Assembly (NCBI GenBank): GCA_003388555.1
Contig: QQVD01000005.1
Location: forward strand, 33,521-97,520
Direction: 5' to 3'
DNA length: 64,000 nucleotides
Source of the DNA: Acidobacteriota bacterium
GTDB lineage: Bacteria; Acidobacteriota; Thermoanaerobaculia; Multivoradales; Multivoraceae
Position 1 is the stretch's first letter; every line of letters starts with the position of its first letter. The notes below the pieces were generated by a model that saw nothing but the letters and a program-made list of their open reading frames with translations, did not search any database and was not told the DNA's origin. Positions 26,664-36,532 of the stretch are shown here, piece by piece. Position numbers and translations under genes: made by a program.

Positions 26664-27683
26664 CTAGAGCTCCTCGTCCGGGGCTGTCTCCTCGCCCACG
26701 ATGCGCTCCTCGATGCCGACTTCGAGGGTCGCCGCAATCCTCCGGGCGTCGGCGATCAGGCGCCGCCGGTCGTCGCTGCGCAGCAGCAGTCGGAACCTGC
26801 CGTCGACGAGCACGCCGAGGGAATCGAGGGTCTCGTCGCGGCTCGGGCCCGAGACCACGACGCAGCGGATCCCCTTGCGGTCGATGCGACCGGTCGGGAT
26901 GACGAGCGGTCCGAAGCCACGCTGCAGGCGCACGTCGTCGGCGCCGCGGTGCACGATCGCGAGGGGACGGAAACAGAACGGCAGACCGATGGCGAGCGGT
27001 ACGGCGCCGACGACCATCGACGTCGCGTCGGCGCTGCGCATCCCGCCGAGCGAGATCGCTCCGCCCAGGGCGAGCATCGCGAAACCGAGCATCGGGGCGG
27101 CCGCGCTCCCGGCGACGACGAGCCCGGCGCCGGGGGGGAAGCGCCCGGAACTGCGGTAGGCGAGCTCGGCGATGCAAGCTCCGGCCAGCAGGGTGGCGAA
27201 GAAGGTGGGCCAGAGCCGGAGGGCTGCCCGGGCCTCGTGCGTCGGATGGGGGCCGTGGTCCATCAGCAGCCGCAGATTCTGGCCGTCGACACCGAAGGGT
27301 TCGAGCTGCGGCGCGTACCAGGCGGGGATCCGCGAGCCCGGTGGATGCTGCGAGAGGCTGTTTTCTCCCACCAGCATCTCCTCCGCGGCTCCGCCGATCG
27401 TGCCCTGTAGCAAGCACCTGCGGCGATCTGTCGAGGATGACGGGGATGTCGAGGACGTCGAGGGCGCGAAGCTCTCGCCTCCCGTGCAGCGACTCCGACT
27501 CACCACGAAGGTGGCTCTCTGGTAGATGGTCGCCTGCTCGAGGAGCTCGAGCTCCTGACAGGTGCGCATCAGCGCCAGCGGTCCCAGCACGACTGCGAGC
27601 GACAGCATCGCTCCGCCGACGCGGCGCACGGTCGGGCGCCAGCCGACTCGGGGGGCGAGGTCCACGTCTGCGCCGGTCGCCAT
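26664..27683 (-). CDS. Multi-span membrane protein of unknown function
   Basis: 339 residues with at least four hydrophobic segments (around residues 27-42, 145-163, 172-202 and 208-226). Between the first and second lies an extracytoplasmic loop with ATFVVSRSRC, resembling the start of DUF3592-type proteins. The C-terminal third is soluble and contains VRLQRGFGPLVIPTGRIDRKGIRC and RDETLDSLGVLVDGRFRLLL. No enzyme motif is seen. The ATG at 27683 has GGAGGTGAC directly upstream, a strong ribosome site. It is divergent from the GNAT gene, and the space between them contains the ACGAGCC heptamer array. Confidence 0.65.
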   Translation of the reverse strand: MATGADVDLAPRVGWRPTVRRVGGAMLSLAVVLGPLALMRTCQELELLEQATIYQRATFVVSRSRCTGGESFAPSTSSTSPSSSTDRRRCLLQGTIGGAAEEMLVGENSLSQHPPGSRIPAWYAPQLEPFGVDGQNLRLLMDHGPHPTHEARAALRLWPTFFATLLAGACIAELAYRSSGRFPPGAGLVVAGSAAAPMLGFAMLALGGAISLGGMRSADATSMVVGAVPLAIGLPFCFRPLAIVHRGADDVRLQRGFGPLVIPTGRIDRKGIRCVVVSGPSRDETLDSLGVLVDGRFRLLLRSDDRRRLIADARRIAATLEVGIEERIVGEETAPDEEL

Positions 27684-27793
27684 GTCACCTCCAGAGGCGA
27701 GCGGAGCGCTCGCCGTCCGGCACCACGGAGTCACGCGGTCGCCGGGAGCGACGAGGCGATTCTCCTGGCGGCTGCACCAGTGGATAGTCTCGC

Positions 27794-27840
27794 ACGAGCC
27801 ACGAGCCACGAGCCACGAGCCACGAGCCACGAGCCACGGG
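27794..27840. repeat. Heptamer tandem repeat, six copies of ACGAGCC
   Basis: Six perfect ACGAGCC units occupy 27794-27835, followed by a partial unit (ACGGG). The array lies between the start codons of two divergent genes (27683 and 27861), about 20 bases from the GNAT start. It shares its 7-nt period, but not its sequence, with the polypurine arrays near 3.8 kb. Confidence 0.95.
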
Positions 27841-27860
27841 CGACTGCGGGCGAGGTGCGG

Positions 27861-28508
27861 ATGCGAGAGGGTTCACCACAGGCTCTGGAAGGTGCTGGGG
27901 GCGGGCGCGGCGGCCGGCGCTCCTCCGGCGTCGTGCTCACCACCGAACGACTGACGCTGCGCGAAGCCGCTCCGGTAGACGCCGGTTTCGTCGTCGAGCT
28001 CCTCAACGACGGCGCCTTCGTCGCCAACATCGGCGATCGCGGAGTGCGCACCCACGGCGACGCCGTGCGCTACATCGCCGAGCGGATGACGGCAAGCTAC
28101 CGTGCGCACGGCTTCGGTATGTGGATCGCGGAACGGCGCCGCGACGTGGCACCGATCGGCGTCTGCGGCATCGTGCGGCGGGAGGGGCTGGAGCATCCGG
28201 ATCTCGGCTACGCGCTGCTCCCTGCCTTCCGTGGCCAGGGCTACGCCAGCGAGGCGGCCGCGGCGGTGCTCCGCTTCGGCCGGGAGGAGCTGGCGTTGCC
28301 CGTGTTGCTCGCGATCGTCTCGCGGCAGAACACCGCCTCGGTGCGGGTGCTCGAGAAGATCGGATTCGCGCAGTCCGGGAAGAGCTCGATGCCCGGCGGC
28401 GAAGAGGTGCTGGTCTTCACGGCGCCGTCGCCGTCGGCGCCGACTCGATCTCCGGGGAGCGCCGGCGGTGCAGGCGGTGAGCAAACTCGAGAGGAGAAAG
28501 GCGCATGA
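27861..28508 (+). CDS. GNAT-family N-acetyltransferase (RimJ/RimL-like)
   Basis: 215 residues. After a Gly-rich N-terminus, a standard RimJ/RimL-type GNAT domain begins at LTTERLTLREAAPVDAGFV. It has DLGYALLPAFRGQGYASEA as the acetyl-CoA binding motif (Q/R-x-x-G-x-G/A) and NTASVRVLEKIGFAQSG as the C-terminal motif. These enzymes acetylate protein N-termini, antibiotics or small amines; the substrate cannot be told. The ATG at 27861 has GAGGTG upstream. Its stop overlaps the next gene's start by four bases (ATGA), so the two are co-translated. Confidence 0.88.
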   Translation: MREGSPQALEGAGGGRGGRRSSGVVLTTERLTLREAAPVDAGFVVELLNDGAFVANIGDRGVRTHGDAVRYIAERMTASYRAHGFGMWIAERRRDVAPIGVCGIVRREGLEHPDLGYALLPAFRGQGYASEAAAAVLRFGREELALPVLLAIVSRQNTASVRVLEKIGFAQSGKSSMPGGEEVLVFTAPSPSAPTRSPGSAGGAGGEQTREEKGA

Positions 28509-29275
28509 GCTTCCTGCAGCGGCCGGACGGCGTGCGTCTCTTCTTCGAGAGCCACGGTGATCCGGCGGCGCCGACGATCCTGCTCAGCCACGGCTTCTCG
28601 GCGACCAGCCGGATGTGGATTCCGCAGGTCGAGGCGCTGTCGCGAGACCACCACCTGATCCTCTGGGACCTGCGCGGCCACGGTCGCTCGTCGTATCCCG
28701 AGGACCCGGCGCTCTACGGTCACGATCTCTGCGTCGAGGACATGGCGGCGCTGCTCGATGAGCACGGGGTCGAGCAGGCGATCGTCGGCGGCCTGTCGCT
28801 GGGCGGATTCCTCTCGCTCGCCTTCCATGCCGCGCATCCAGGTCGTGTCGCGGCGCTGCTGATCGTCGACACCGGCCCCGGGTACAAGAGCGAGCAGGCC
28901 CGGGCAGCCTGGAACGAGCGCGCCGAAGCCACCGCACGGGACCTCGAGACCAACGGCCTCGCCGCCCTGCGCTCGCGCAGCGCCGAGATGGCCGCCGAGC
29001 AGCACCGCAGCGCCGAGGGGCTCGTTCATGCGGCGCGGCGGATGTTGACCCAGCACGACGACCGGGTGATCCGCTCGCTGCCGACGATCTCGGCGCCGTC
29101 GCTGATCGTGGTCGGAGCGGACGACCAGCCGTTCCTGGCCGCAAGCGCCTACATGGCCGGCAAGATCCCGCGCGCCGGGCACGTCGTCATCGCCGACGCC
29201 GGCCACGCCGTGAACCTCGATCAGCCGGAGGCGTTCAACCGCGAGGTGGTCGACTTCCTCGCACGCCTCCCCTGA
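28505..29275 (+). CDS. Alpha/beta-hydrolase fold protein
   Basis: 256 residues, cytoplasmic. The complete hydrolase triad is visible: nucleophile Ser in GGLSLGGF, acidic residue in VVGADDQPF, and His in DAGHAVNLDQPEAFN, with the oxyanion region at LLSHGFSATSRMW. The layout resembles 3-oxoadipate enol-lactonase, non-heme haloperoxidase and BioH-type esterases. Nothing nearby names the substrate. It overlaps the GNAT gene by four bases and has GAGGAG upstream of its ATG. It ends ten bases from a convergent gene. Confidence 0.9.
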   Translation: MSFLQRPDGVRLFFESHGDPAAPTILLSHGFSATSRMWIPQVEALSRDHHLILWDLRGHGRSSYPEDPALYGHDLCVEDMAALLDEHGVEQAIVGGLSLGGFLSLAFHAAHPGRVAALLIVDTGPGYKSEQARAAWNERAEATARDLETNGLAALRSRSAEMAAEQHRSAEGLVHAARRMLTQHDDRVIRSLPTISAPSLIVVGADDQPFLAASAYMAGKIPRAGHVVIADAGHAVNLDQPEAFNREVVDFLARLP

Positions 29276-29285
29276 GTCCCTGGGT

Positions 29286-30665
29286 CTAGGGCGACGCGGC
29301 GCCGGTGGAGTCGGAGCGCAGGGCGGCGTAGATCAGGGCCCGGATGACCTGGTGGTCGTCGACGGTGCCGGCCGGGATCAGCTGGGTCATGTAGGTGACG
29401 GTGAGCTGCTCCTCGGGGTCGTTCCAGTAGGCCGAGTGGTAAGCGCCGCCCCAGGCGTACTCGCCGACGCTGCCGGGCGTGCCGCGCGCCCCCAGGTCGA
29501 GCAGCACCGAGAAGCCGAGGCCGAAGCCCGTGCCGGCGCCCCAGACGAAGAGCTCGCCGACGTGATTCACCGTCATCAGCTCGACGCTGGAGGGCGACAG
29601 GACGCGCACGCCGTCGAGCTCGCCGCCCTGCAACAGCATCTGCTGGAAGCGGGCGTAGTCTCGGGCCGTCGAGAGGAGTCCGGCGCCGCCGGAGAAGCTG
29701 CGGCGTGGACCGTCGACGTAGTGCCCCTGGCTCACCATGGTGCCTTCGTCGGGCGCGCGTTGAAGGCCATCGCTGGTCAAGGAGTAGACCGTCGCCAGCC
29801 GCCCACGTTCGTCGGGAGGCAGATAGAAGTGGGTGTCGCGCATCCCCAGAGGATCGAGGATGCGATCGCGCAGGAGGGCGTCGAGCGGCTGGCCCGAGGC
29901 GACTTCGACGACCGCGCCGAGGATGTCGGTGGAGTAGCCGTAGACGAACTCCGCGCCCGGCTGGGCGTTGAACGGCAGAGCGGCGATCCGCCGCACGGTC
30001 TCGCGGATGGGCTCGTCGCGGTCGGCGAAGTACCAGCCGGTGATCCCGGCGCCGGACCACTCCGCGGCGGCCGGGCCGTTGCCGTAGGAGACGCCCGCGG
30101 TGTGGGTCAGCAGATCGCGGATGGTGATCGGGCGGGTCGCTGGCACCGTCTCGTAGGCCGCCTCCCCGTCTTCACCGTTGACGACGGCCACCGTCGTCTC
30201 GGCGTACTCGGGCAGGTAGCGGCCGACGGGATGCGAGATCAGCAGCTTTCCCTCTTCTTGCAGCACCATGGCGGCGACGCTGACGATCGCCTTGGTCTGC
30301 GAGGCGATGCGGAAGATGGCGTCGCGCTGCATCACGGCGCCCTGCTCGCGATCTCGTCGGCCGAAGGCGCGGTGGTAGGCCGGCTGCCCGTAGCGCTGCA
30401 CCAGCAGCACGCCGCCGACCAGCTCTCCCTCGTCGACATAGCGCTGCAGCCGCGCGTCGAGCCGCTCCAAAGCCTCGGGAGAGAAGCCGAGCGTCTCGGC
30501 CGCCGCGTGCTCGGAGGAGGGAGCCGATGGCTCGGCGCTCTGCACGCTCTCCTCGACCCGTGGGGCGGCAGCGGCGGGAGCCGACAGGAGCCACGTGGCG
30601 AGGACCGGCGCGATCCAGGTGCGAGGTCGCAGCGAGAGGGTTCGGAGCGAACGGTACCGGGTCAT
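29286..30665 (-). CDS. Secreted serine hydrolase, beta-lactamase (class C)/esterase family
   Basis: 459 residues with a signal peptide ending at about PAAAA. The S-x-x-K motif is IASQTKAIVS. The Tyr motif is FVYGYSTDILG, and the C-terminal WGGAYHSAYW occupies the third-motif region. It shares the RDLLTHTAGVSYG and GGAGLLSTARDYARFQQML segments with the serine hydrolase near 13 kb (RELMSHTGGLTYG and GGGGMVSTAIDYMRFAQML), so the two are paralogues with the same fold. ATG 30665 is chosen for GGAGGGAG upstream and for giving a proper signal peptide. Confidence 0.9.
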   Translation of the reverse strand: MTRYRSLRTLSLRPRTWIAPVLATWLLSAPAAAAPRVEESVQSAEPSAPSSEHAAAETLGFSPEALERLDARLQRYVDEGELVGGVLLVQRYGQPAYHRAFGRRDREQGAVMQRDAIFRIASQTKAIVSVAAMVLQEEGKLLISHPVGRYLPEYAETTVAVVNGEDGEAAYETVPATRPITIRDLLTHTAGVSYGNGPAAAEWSGAGITGWYFADRDEPIRETVRRIAALPFNAQPGAEFVYGYSTDILGAVVEVASGQPLDALLRDRILDPLGMRDTHFYLPPDERGRLATVYSLTSDGLQRAPDEGTMVSQGHYVDGPRRSFSGGAGLLSTARDYARFQQMLLQGGELDGVRVLSPSSVELMTVNHVGELFVWGAGTGFGLGFSVLLDLGARGTPGSVGEYAWGGAYHSAYWNDPEEQLTVTYMTQLIPAGTVDDHQVIRALIYAALRSDSTGAASP

Positions 30666-30814
30666 GACATCTCCCTCCATTGCGACAGAGACTTCCTCGG
30701 CGGCCCCGAGAACCGGGAGCGACGCCATCGTAGCGCTGCGAGAAGCGCCGTGCCGAGGTCGACCCTGCCGGAGCGTCGGAAGCGAGCACTGGGCTCTGCC
30801 CACGAACACCCGTC

Positions 30815-32398
30815 TCAGTGCGCGGCGACCTCCGCCGGCTGGCGCACGCCGGTGGCCGTCTCGCGCATGAGCTCACTCCACGTCGGGCCAAAGCCGGCGT
30901 CATCGTCGCCGGCGCCGAACAGTCGCTCGTGCAGCTGCTCGACCAGTCCCTCGGCGGCTGACTCGCGGACCAGGAAGGAGACCGAACGGTCGTTGGCCGC
31001 CTGGGACAGCAGGATGACCTCCTCGTCCTCGAAGCATCGCAGCGCTTCGCCCCAGTGGTGCAGCAGGGCGCGGATGCCGGTGCCCACCAGGCTGATCGTG
31101 GCCAGCCCGTCGATGCGGCGCGGACGCGACAGTTGACGCAGCTCCCTGACGAGCAGATCGAGCACCCCGTCGTCGGTGTGGTTGGTGCTGAGGTCGAGGG
31201 CCACGGTCAGGTTGGTGGGCGACGATGCCAGCAGGTCGATCGCCAGGCCGTGGTTGCGGAAGCAGGAGGTGAGGTCGGCGATCAGGCCGATCGGCTGCCA
31301 GTCCGTGTCGACCCGCATCGAGAACGCCACCATGTCCTTGCGCATCGAGACCGCTTGCACGGCAGGGGCGCTGGCTTCGGAGTCCGTGATCACCGTTCCC
31401 TCGACCTCCGGCCGATCCGTCCAGCAGACGTGCAGAGGCACCGCGGCCTCCTCGGCGGCGCGGATGGCGCCGGGGTGCAGCACCTTGGCGCCGCGCAGCG
31501 CGAGCTCCTCCGCCACACGGTAGGGCAGGCGCCGCAGCAGGCGAGCGTCGGCGACCTTGCGCGGATTGGTGGTGAACATTCCCGGCACGTCGGTCCAGAT
31601 CTCCAGCCGCTCTGCCTCGAGCAGGCCGGCGAAGTACGCGCCCGACGTGTCGGAGCCGCCGCGACCCAGCAGCACCGTCTCGCCCTCCCGACTGGCGACG
31701 AAGCCCTGGGTGACGTAGACGGCGCCGCCCTCCTCGGCCAGCCGGCGTTGGAGGTCGCGATCGGGCGAGTTGTCGCAGCTCGCGGCGAGGAAGGGTCGGC
31801 CGGTCGGGTCGCGCGGGTCGTCCACCGGCGTCGCCTCGAGGATCTCGCGGGCGTCGAGCCACCGCGCCTCGAGGCCGCTGACGCGGAGGTACTCGGTGCC
31901 CAGCCGCGTCGACATCATCTCCCCGGCCGACATCACCCGCGCATGCAGGCGGGGCGTGACCTCGTGGATGAGGCGCACGCCGTGCAGCAGGGCGGTGAGG
32001 TCGTCGAGGAACGGCCGTGCCGGATCGGTCGAGATACCGAGGTCCTCGGCCAGCTTCTCGTGATCGCGCCAGATCTCCTCCAGCTCCGCATCGACCGGAG
32101 CGCCCTCGGCGGCCTTCTCGAGGATGTGCTCGAGTCGGTTCGACACCTGACTCAGCGCCGACGCCACGACCATCGGTCGCAGGCCCTCGTCGAGGCGCTG
32201 CGACAGCGTTTCGCGGATCGCCTCCCAGCGCTCGCGGGTCGACACCGAGGTGCCGCCGAACTTGAGCACCACCCAGGGCTTCGCTCGGGGGTCGGCGCCG
32301 CGCGCCGCGCCCTCGCCGGAGGCGGTGGCTCGGGTCGAGGGACGAGGTCGATCGGACGAGGTCGCTCGAAGTGGCGACGGTTGGTGTGCATCGGTCAT
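30815..32398 (-). CDS. lysC: Aspartokinase
   Basis: 527 residues. The kinase domain begins VVLKFGGTSVSTRERW, with LLGRGGSDTSGAYFAGLL as a substrate motif. Two C-terminal ACT domains follow (FSMRVDTDWQPIGLIADL and ISLVGTGIR...), so feedback control is expected. It phosphorylates L-aspartate, the first step to lysine, threonine, methionine and, through aspartate semialdehyde, ectoine. The N-terminal motif and the C-terminal FGPTWSELM resemble the kinase half of bifunctional aspartokinase/diaminopimelate decarboxylase proteins, but here the kinase stands alone. It faces away from the ectoine genes across an 826-bp gap. It need not be an Ask_Ect orthologue. Confidence 0.93.
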   Translation of the reverse strand: MTDAHQPSPLRATSSDRPRPSTRATASGEGAARGADPRAKPWVVLKFGGTSVSTRERWEAIRETLSQRLDEGLRPMVVASALSQVSNRLEHILEKAAEGAPVDAELEEIWRDHEKLAEDLGISTDPARPFLDDLTALLHGVRLIHEVTPRLHARVMSAGEMMSTRLGTEYLRVSGLEARWLDAREILEATPVDDPRDPTGRPFLAASCDNSPDRDLQRRLAEEGGAVYVTQGFVASREGETVLLGRGGSDTSGAYFAGLLEAERLEIWTDVPGMFTTNPRKVADARLLRRLPYRVAEELALRGAKVLHPGAIRAAEEAAVPLHVCWTDRPEVEGTVITDSEASAPAVQAVSMRKDMVAFSMRVDTDWQPIGLIADLTSCFRNHGLAIDLLASSPTNLTVALDLSTNHTDDGVLDLLVRELRQLSRPRRIDGLATISLVGTGIRALLHHWGEALRCFEDEEVILLSQAANDRSVSFLVRESAAEGLVEQLHERLFGAGDDDAGFGPTWSELMRETATGVRQPAEVAAH

Positions 32399-32842
32399 TG
32401 GTGCGGAGGCCTTTCGTATCGGGAGCGGAAGCAGGGCACGGCGGGAGGAAGGGATGGGGAGGCAGGGCGGGACGAGGAGGAGCGTGGCAGCACCGCCGTT
32501 CCGTACCGTCGGCTGCTGGACTGTCGGATGCGCCGAGAGCCTTCCCGGGCGGCGATCGATCGCATACGGCTGGAGGGGGAGAGGAGACTCTGGGAGGTTG
32601 GTCGCTGGGACCGTGCGATGGGAGCTGGTCGTGCCTCGGGAAACGTAGGTCGCGGCTCGCGTCGTTGCCGCGCAACGCCGACCGCGCGGCCTCCCGGCTC
32701 GTCGGAGGCTCCATCACCTCCGGTGGGAGGTGGGGATGTCCTGGGCGAGGCGATGCGGGAGGCGAGGAGTATGGAGGTCTATGGCGGCGCCGCAGTTTCC
32801 CGGTGGAGACCGGGACAGGGCGTGAGGGTTCGGGGGGTCGGT

Positions 32843-32871
32843 TTGACCGCCGGCGGGAGCAATGATATTTT
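32843..32871 (+). promoter_or_regulatory. Candidate promoter for the ectoine operon
   Basis: TTGACC (32843-32848) is followed by a 17-bp spacer and TATTTT (32866-32871). This is a five-of-six -35 box and a four-of-six -10 box at ideal spacing. It reads toward ectR and ectABC, about 350 bp upstream. The -10 box lies inside the palindromic patch. Confidence 0.45.
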
Positions 32872-32887
32872 GCCCACGAAATATTTC
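32865..32887. promoter_or_regulatory. AT-rich palindromes, candidate MarR-type operator
   Basis: ATATTT (32865-32870) and AAATAT (32879-32884) form a perfect inverted repeat with an eight-base spacer. GAAATATTTC (32878-32887) is itself a ten-base palindrome that overlaps the right arm. AT-rich inverted repeats of this size are typical MarR sites, and the known EctR1 site is also AT-rich and pseudopalindromic. On the minus strand TTCGAC-N17-CAAAAT overlaps the same patch, so control of the divergent lysC is possible. Confidence 0.45.
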
Positions 32888-33224
32888 TGGTCGAACTATA
32901 CGCTATCGAAGGCGGGTACGGCCAGAAGCCGACCATCCTGCGTGCGGCGCGTCGCGGTCGCGGAGCCCGAGGTCGAGCGCTGGGCGCCCCCGAAGGGGCG
33001 AAGGTTGCCCTGAGAGGCACCGGACAGCTGTTCGTCCCCTCAGACCCCATCGAGCCACATCGCGTCGAGCACGCAGAGCCGGCTCTCTCTCCGCCAGCCT
33101 CGCGGTCAGCTCCGCGCCTGCGGTCAGCTCGCCCACCCCTCGGCCCTAACCCGCGAGCTGCTTCCTCCCTCCCTCCACACACCACCGTGCCGGCGCATTG
33201 GCGCCGGACAGCCACCGAGACGAC

Positions 33225-33749
33225 ATGTACGACGAGAGGATCCTGCGGTCGCTGCGGCGTATCATCCGCGCGGTCGACATCCACAGCAAGCACCTGGCCC
33301 AGCACCACCGGCTGACCGCGCCGCAGCTGGTTTGCCTGCGCGAGCTCCGCTCGCAGGGCCCGATCAGCGCCGGACGCCTGGCCCAGGCCGTCTCCCTGAG
33401 CCCGGCGACGATCACCGGCATCGTCGATCGCATGGAGCGGCGGGGTCTCGTCCAGCGCACCCGCAGCGAGCAGGACCGCCGCCAGGTGGTGGTGCAGATC
33501 ACCGACAAGGGGGTCCGGCGCACCGACGCCGCGCCGCTGTCTCTGAACGAGCGTTTCAGCCGCCGCCTGGCGCGGTTGCCGGAGGAGGTCCAGGCGCGCA
33601 TCGACCAGGCCCTCAGCCAGGTCGCCGAGCTGATGGAGGCGGAGCAGCTCGAAGCGCCGCCGGCGGTCGACGTCGCCGCCGCCGCAGAGGTGGTCGCCGC
33701 TGCTTCGACCGGCGGCGGTGCATCGGACGGCACGAGGGAAAGCGCATGA
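33225..33749 (+). CDS. ectR: MarR-family regulator, likely EctR-type control of ectoine genes
   Basis: 174 residues with a central winged helix-turn-helix: LTAPQLVCLRELRSQGP, RLAQAVSLSPATITGIVDRM as the recognition region, and RTRSEQDRRQVVVQITDKG as the wing. The C-terminal 40 residues are Ala-rich and probably disordered. EctR1 of halotolerant methylotrophs is a MarR protein that represses ectABC. Here the regulator overlaps ectA by four bases (ATGA), so it is very likely part of the operon and autoregulated. I chose ATG 33225; a TTG at 33198 would add nine residues. Naming it EctR rests on context plus family. Confidence 0.8.
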   Translation: MYDERILRSLRRIIRAVDIHSKHLAQHHRLTAPQLVCLRELRSQGPISAGRLAQAVSLSPATITGIVDRMERRGLVQRTRSEQDRRQVVVQITDKGVRRTDAAPLSLNERFSRRLARLPEEVQARIDQALSQVAELMEAEQLEAPPAVDVAAAAEVVAAASTGGGASDGTRESA

Positions 33750-34399
33750 CGACCGAGCACGAGCAGGGCAGCGAGGCCGGCAACGCCTCTGAGAGCACCG
33801 CGCCCCCCGCCGGAGTCGAGACCACCGAAGACGGGCTCGTCTTCCGCCGACCGATGCCGAGCGACGGCATCCGGATGTGGCGGCTGGTGAAGGATTCGGG
33901 CGTGCTCGACGAGAACTCGCCCTACTTCTACGTGCTCTACTGCGAGCATCACCCGGACACCTGCGTCGTCGTCGAACGTGCGTCCGAGGAGGACTCCGAT
34001 CAGGGCCGGCAGGGAGGCCGCGGCACCCCGCTGCTCGGCTTCACGCTCGGCCACTGCCCGCCGGCGCGGCCCGACACGGTGTTCGTGTGGCAGATCGGAG
34101 TCAGCGAGCTGGCGCGGCGGCGTGGGCTCGGCCGCCGCATGCTGGCCTACGTCGTCGACGCCCACCGTGAGCGTGGCGGGTCGTACCTCGAAGCCACGGT
34201 GACGCCGGGCAACCGGCCGTCGCGCGGCCTGTTCAGCTCCTTCGCCGAGCGTCGCGGCGTGCCGTGCGAAATCACCCCCCTCTTCGCCGCAGAGCTGTTC
34301 GACGACGGAGATCACGAGGGCCACGAGGCCGAGGATCTCTTCCGCATCGGCCCCTTCGAGGGTTCAGGCTGCGTCCGACGCGGCGATTCCACGAAGTGA
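33746..34399 (+). CDS. ectA: L-2,4-diaminobutyric acid acetyltransferase (ectoine pathway)
   Basis: 217 residues, cytoplasmic GNAT enzyme that makes N-gamma-acetyl-diaminobutyrate, step two from aspartate semialdehyde. EctA signatures are clear: FRRPMPSDGIRMWRLVKDSG, LDENSPYFYVLYCEH, DTVFVWQIGVSELARRRGLG (acetyl-CoA site), YLEATVTPGNRPSRGLF and the ending EDLFRIGPFE. An N-terminal extension of about 30 acidic and Ala-rich residues precedes the domain, and a short insert with SDQGRQGGRG sits in the middle. It is translationally coupled to the MarR gene and lies 104 bp before ectB. Confidence 0.96.
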   Translation: MTTEHEQGSEAGNASESTAPPAGVETTEDGLVFRRPMPSDGIRMWRLVKDSGVLDENSPYFYVLYCEHHPDTCVVVERASEEDSDQGRQGGRGTPLLGFTLGHCPPARPDTVFVWQIGVSELARRRGLGRRMLAYVVDAHRERGGSYLEATVTPGNRPSRGLFSSFAERRGVPCEITPLFAAELFDDGDHEGHEAEDLFRIGPFEGSGCVRRGDSTK

Positions 34400-34503
34400 A
34401 GCCGACCAGCTCCGACCCAATCCGAGAGTTGGAACCTGTTTCGAGAACCCTGAACCAGAGGGCCGACGGTTTCACCGCCGAAGTAGGCCCCGAGGAGTGA
34501 CAT

Positions 34504-35865
<1,362 letters not shown>

Positions 35866-36034
35866 CCGAGGTCTCGACCGCCACGGCGGTCCGAGGCGTG
35901 GAGCGCCGCTCGGAATCACCGGGCGAATGCGGCGTCGCGGTCGCCTCACTGGCGACGAACGAACCGAACCGAGAACCCGAACCAGAACGAACGCCCCCGC
36001 GAGCAGAACCGGGGGAGCGAAGGGGAGCACCAAG

Positions 36035-36457
36035 ATGCTCGTGAAGAGACTGCAAGAGATCGAAGGCACCGACCGCGAGGTCGAGGCGAAGACCTGGAAG
36101 AGCCGGCGGCTGCTGCTGGCCGACGAGAAGATGGGCTTCTCGCTGCACGACACGGTGCTCTACGCCGGCACCTCGACCCGGATGTGGTACCGCAACCACC
36201 TCGAGGCGGTGTACTGCATCGAGGGCGAGGGCGAGCTCGAGAACCTCGACGACGGCAAGAAGCACCCGATCGCCCCGGGCACCGTCTACGCTCTCGACGC
36301 ACACGACCGCCACATCCTGCACGCGCACAGCCAGCTGCGCATGGTCTGCGTCTTCAATCCGCCGCTGACCGGACTCGAGGTGCACGACGAGTCCGGCGCC
36401 TATCCGACCGCCGACGAGATGCGGGGCCGCGAGACAGCCGGTTCCGTGACGTCGTGA
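36035..36457 (+). CDS. ectC: L-ectoine synthase
   Basis: 140 residues, a cupin that cyclises N-gamma-acetyl-diaminobutyrate to ectoine. Seen: EGTDREVEAKTWKSRRLLLA, MGFSLHDTVLYAGTSTRMWY, LEAVYCIEGEGELENL (metal-ligand Glu region), GTVYALDAHDRHILHA with the Tyr and His of the active site, and MVCVFNPPLTGLEVHDESGA. The ATG at 36035 has GGGGAG upstream and gives the usual family length. No ectD gene follows, so hydroxyectoine is not made from this locus. The 169-bp gap after ectB is longer than the other gaps in the cluster. Confidence 0.97.
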   Translation: MLVKRLQEIEGTDREVEAKTWKSRRLLLADEKMGFSLHDTVLYAGTSTRMWYRNHLEAVYCIEGEGELENLDDGKKHPIAPGTVYALDAHDRHILHAHSQLRMVCVFNPPLTGLEVHDESGAYPTADEMRGRETAGSVTS

Positions 36458-36532
36458 CCGGGGCGCGACGGTGAGCGTGCCGCCGACCGGGTCGGCACTG
36501 CCACCTGCCGTCGCCGCAGAGGAGAGCGCCGA

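Larger units (their letters stand above)
32399..33224. other. Long intergenic region between aspartokinase and the ectoine regulator
   Basis: About 820 bp without a credible gene. The half next to lysC is purine-rich (many GGGAGG and GGAGG runs). An AT-rich patch at 32861-32903 stands out sharply from the GC-rich background and carries palindromes and a promoter-like pair. The remaining 300 bp up to the regulator would be an unusually long leader. Confidence 0.6.

Noticed and set aside
27794..27840. Coding repeat (WLVARGS) at the N-terminus of the minus-strand membrane protein
   Set aside because: The ATG at 27683 with a strong GGAGGTGAC site is a better start; the repeat lies upstream in the divergent promoter region.
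32399..33013. Protein-coding gene in the long gap upstream of lysC
   Set aside because: Open frames on both strands are Arg/Gly-rich shadows continuing from lysC or lack any ribosome site.
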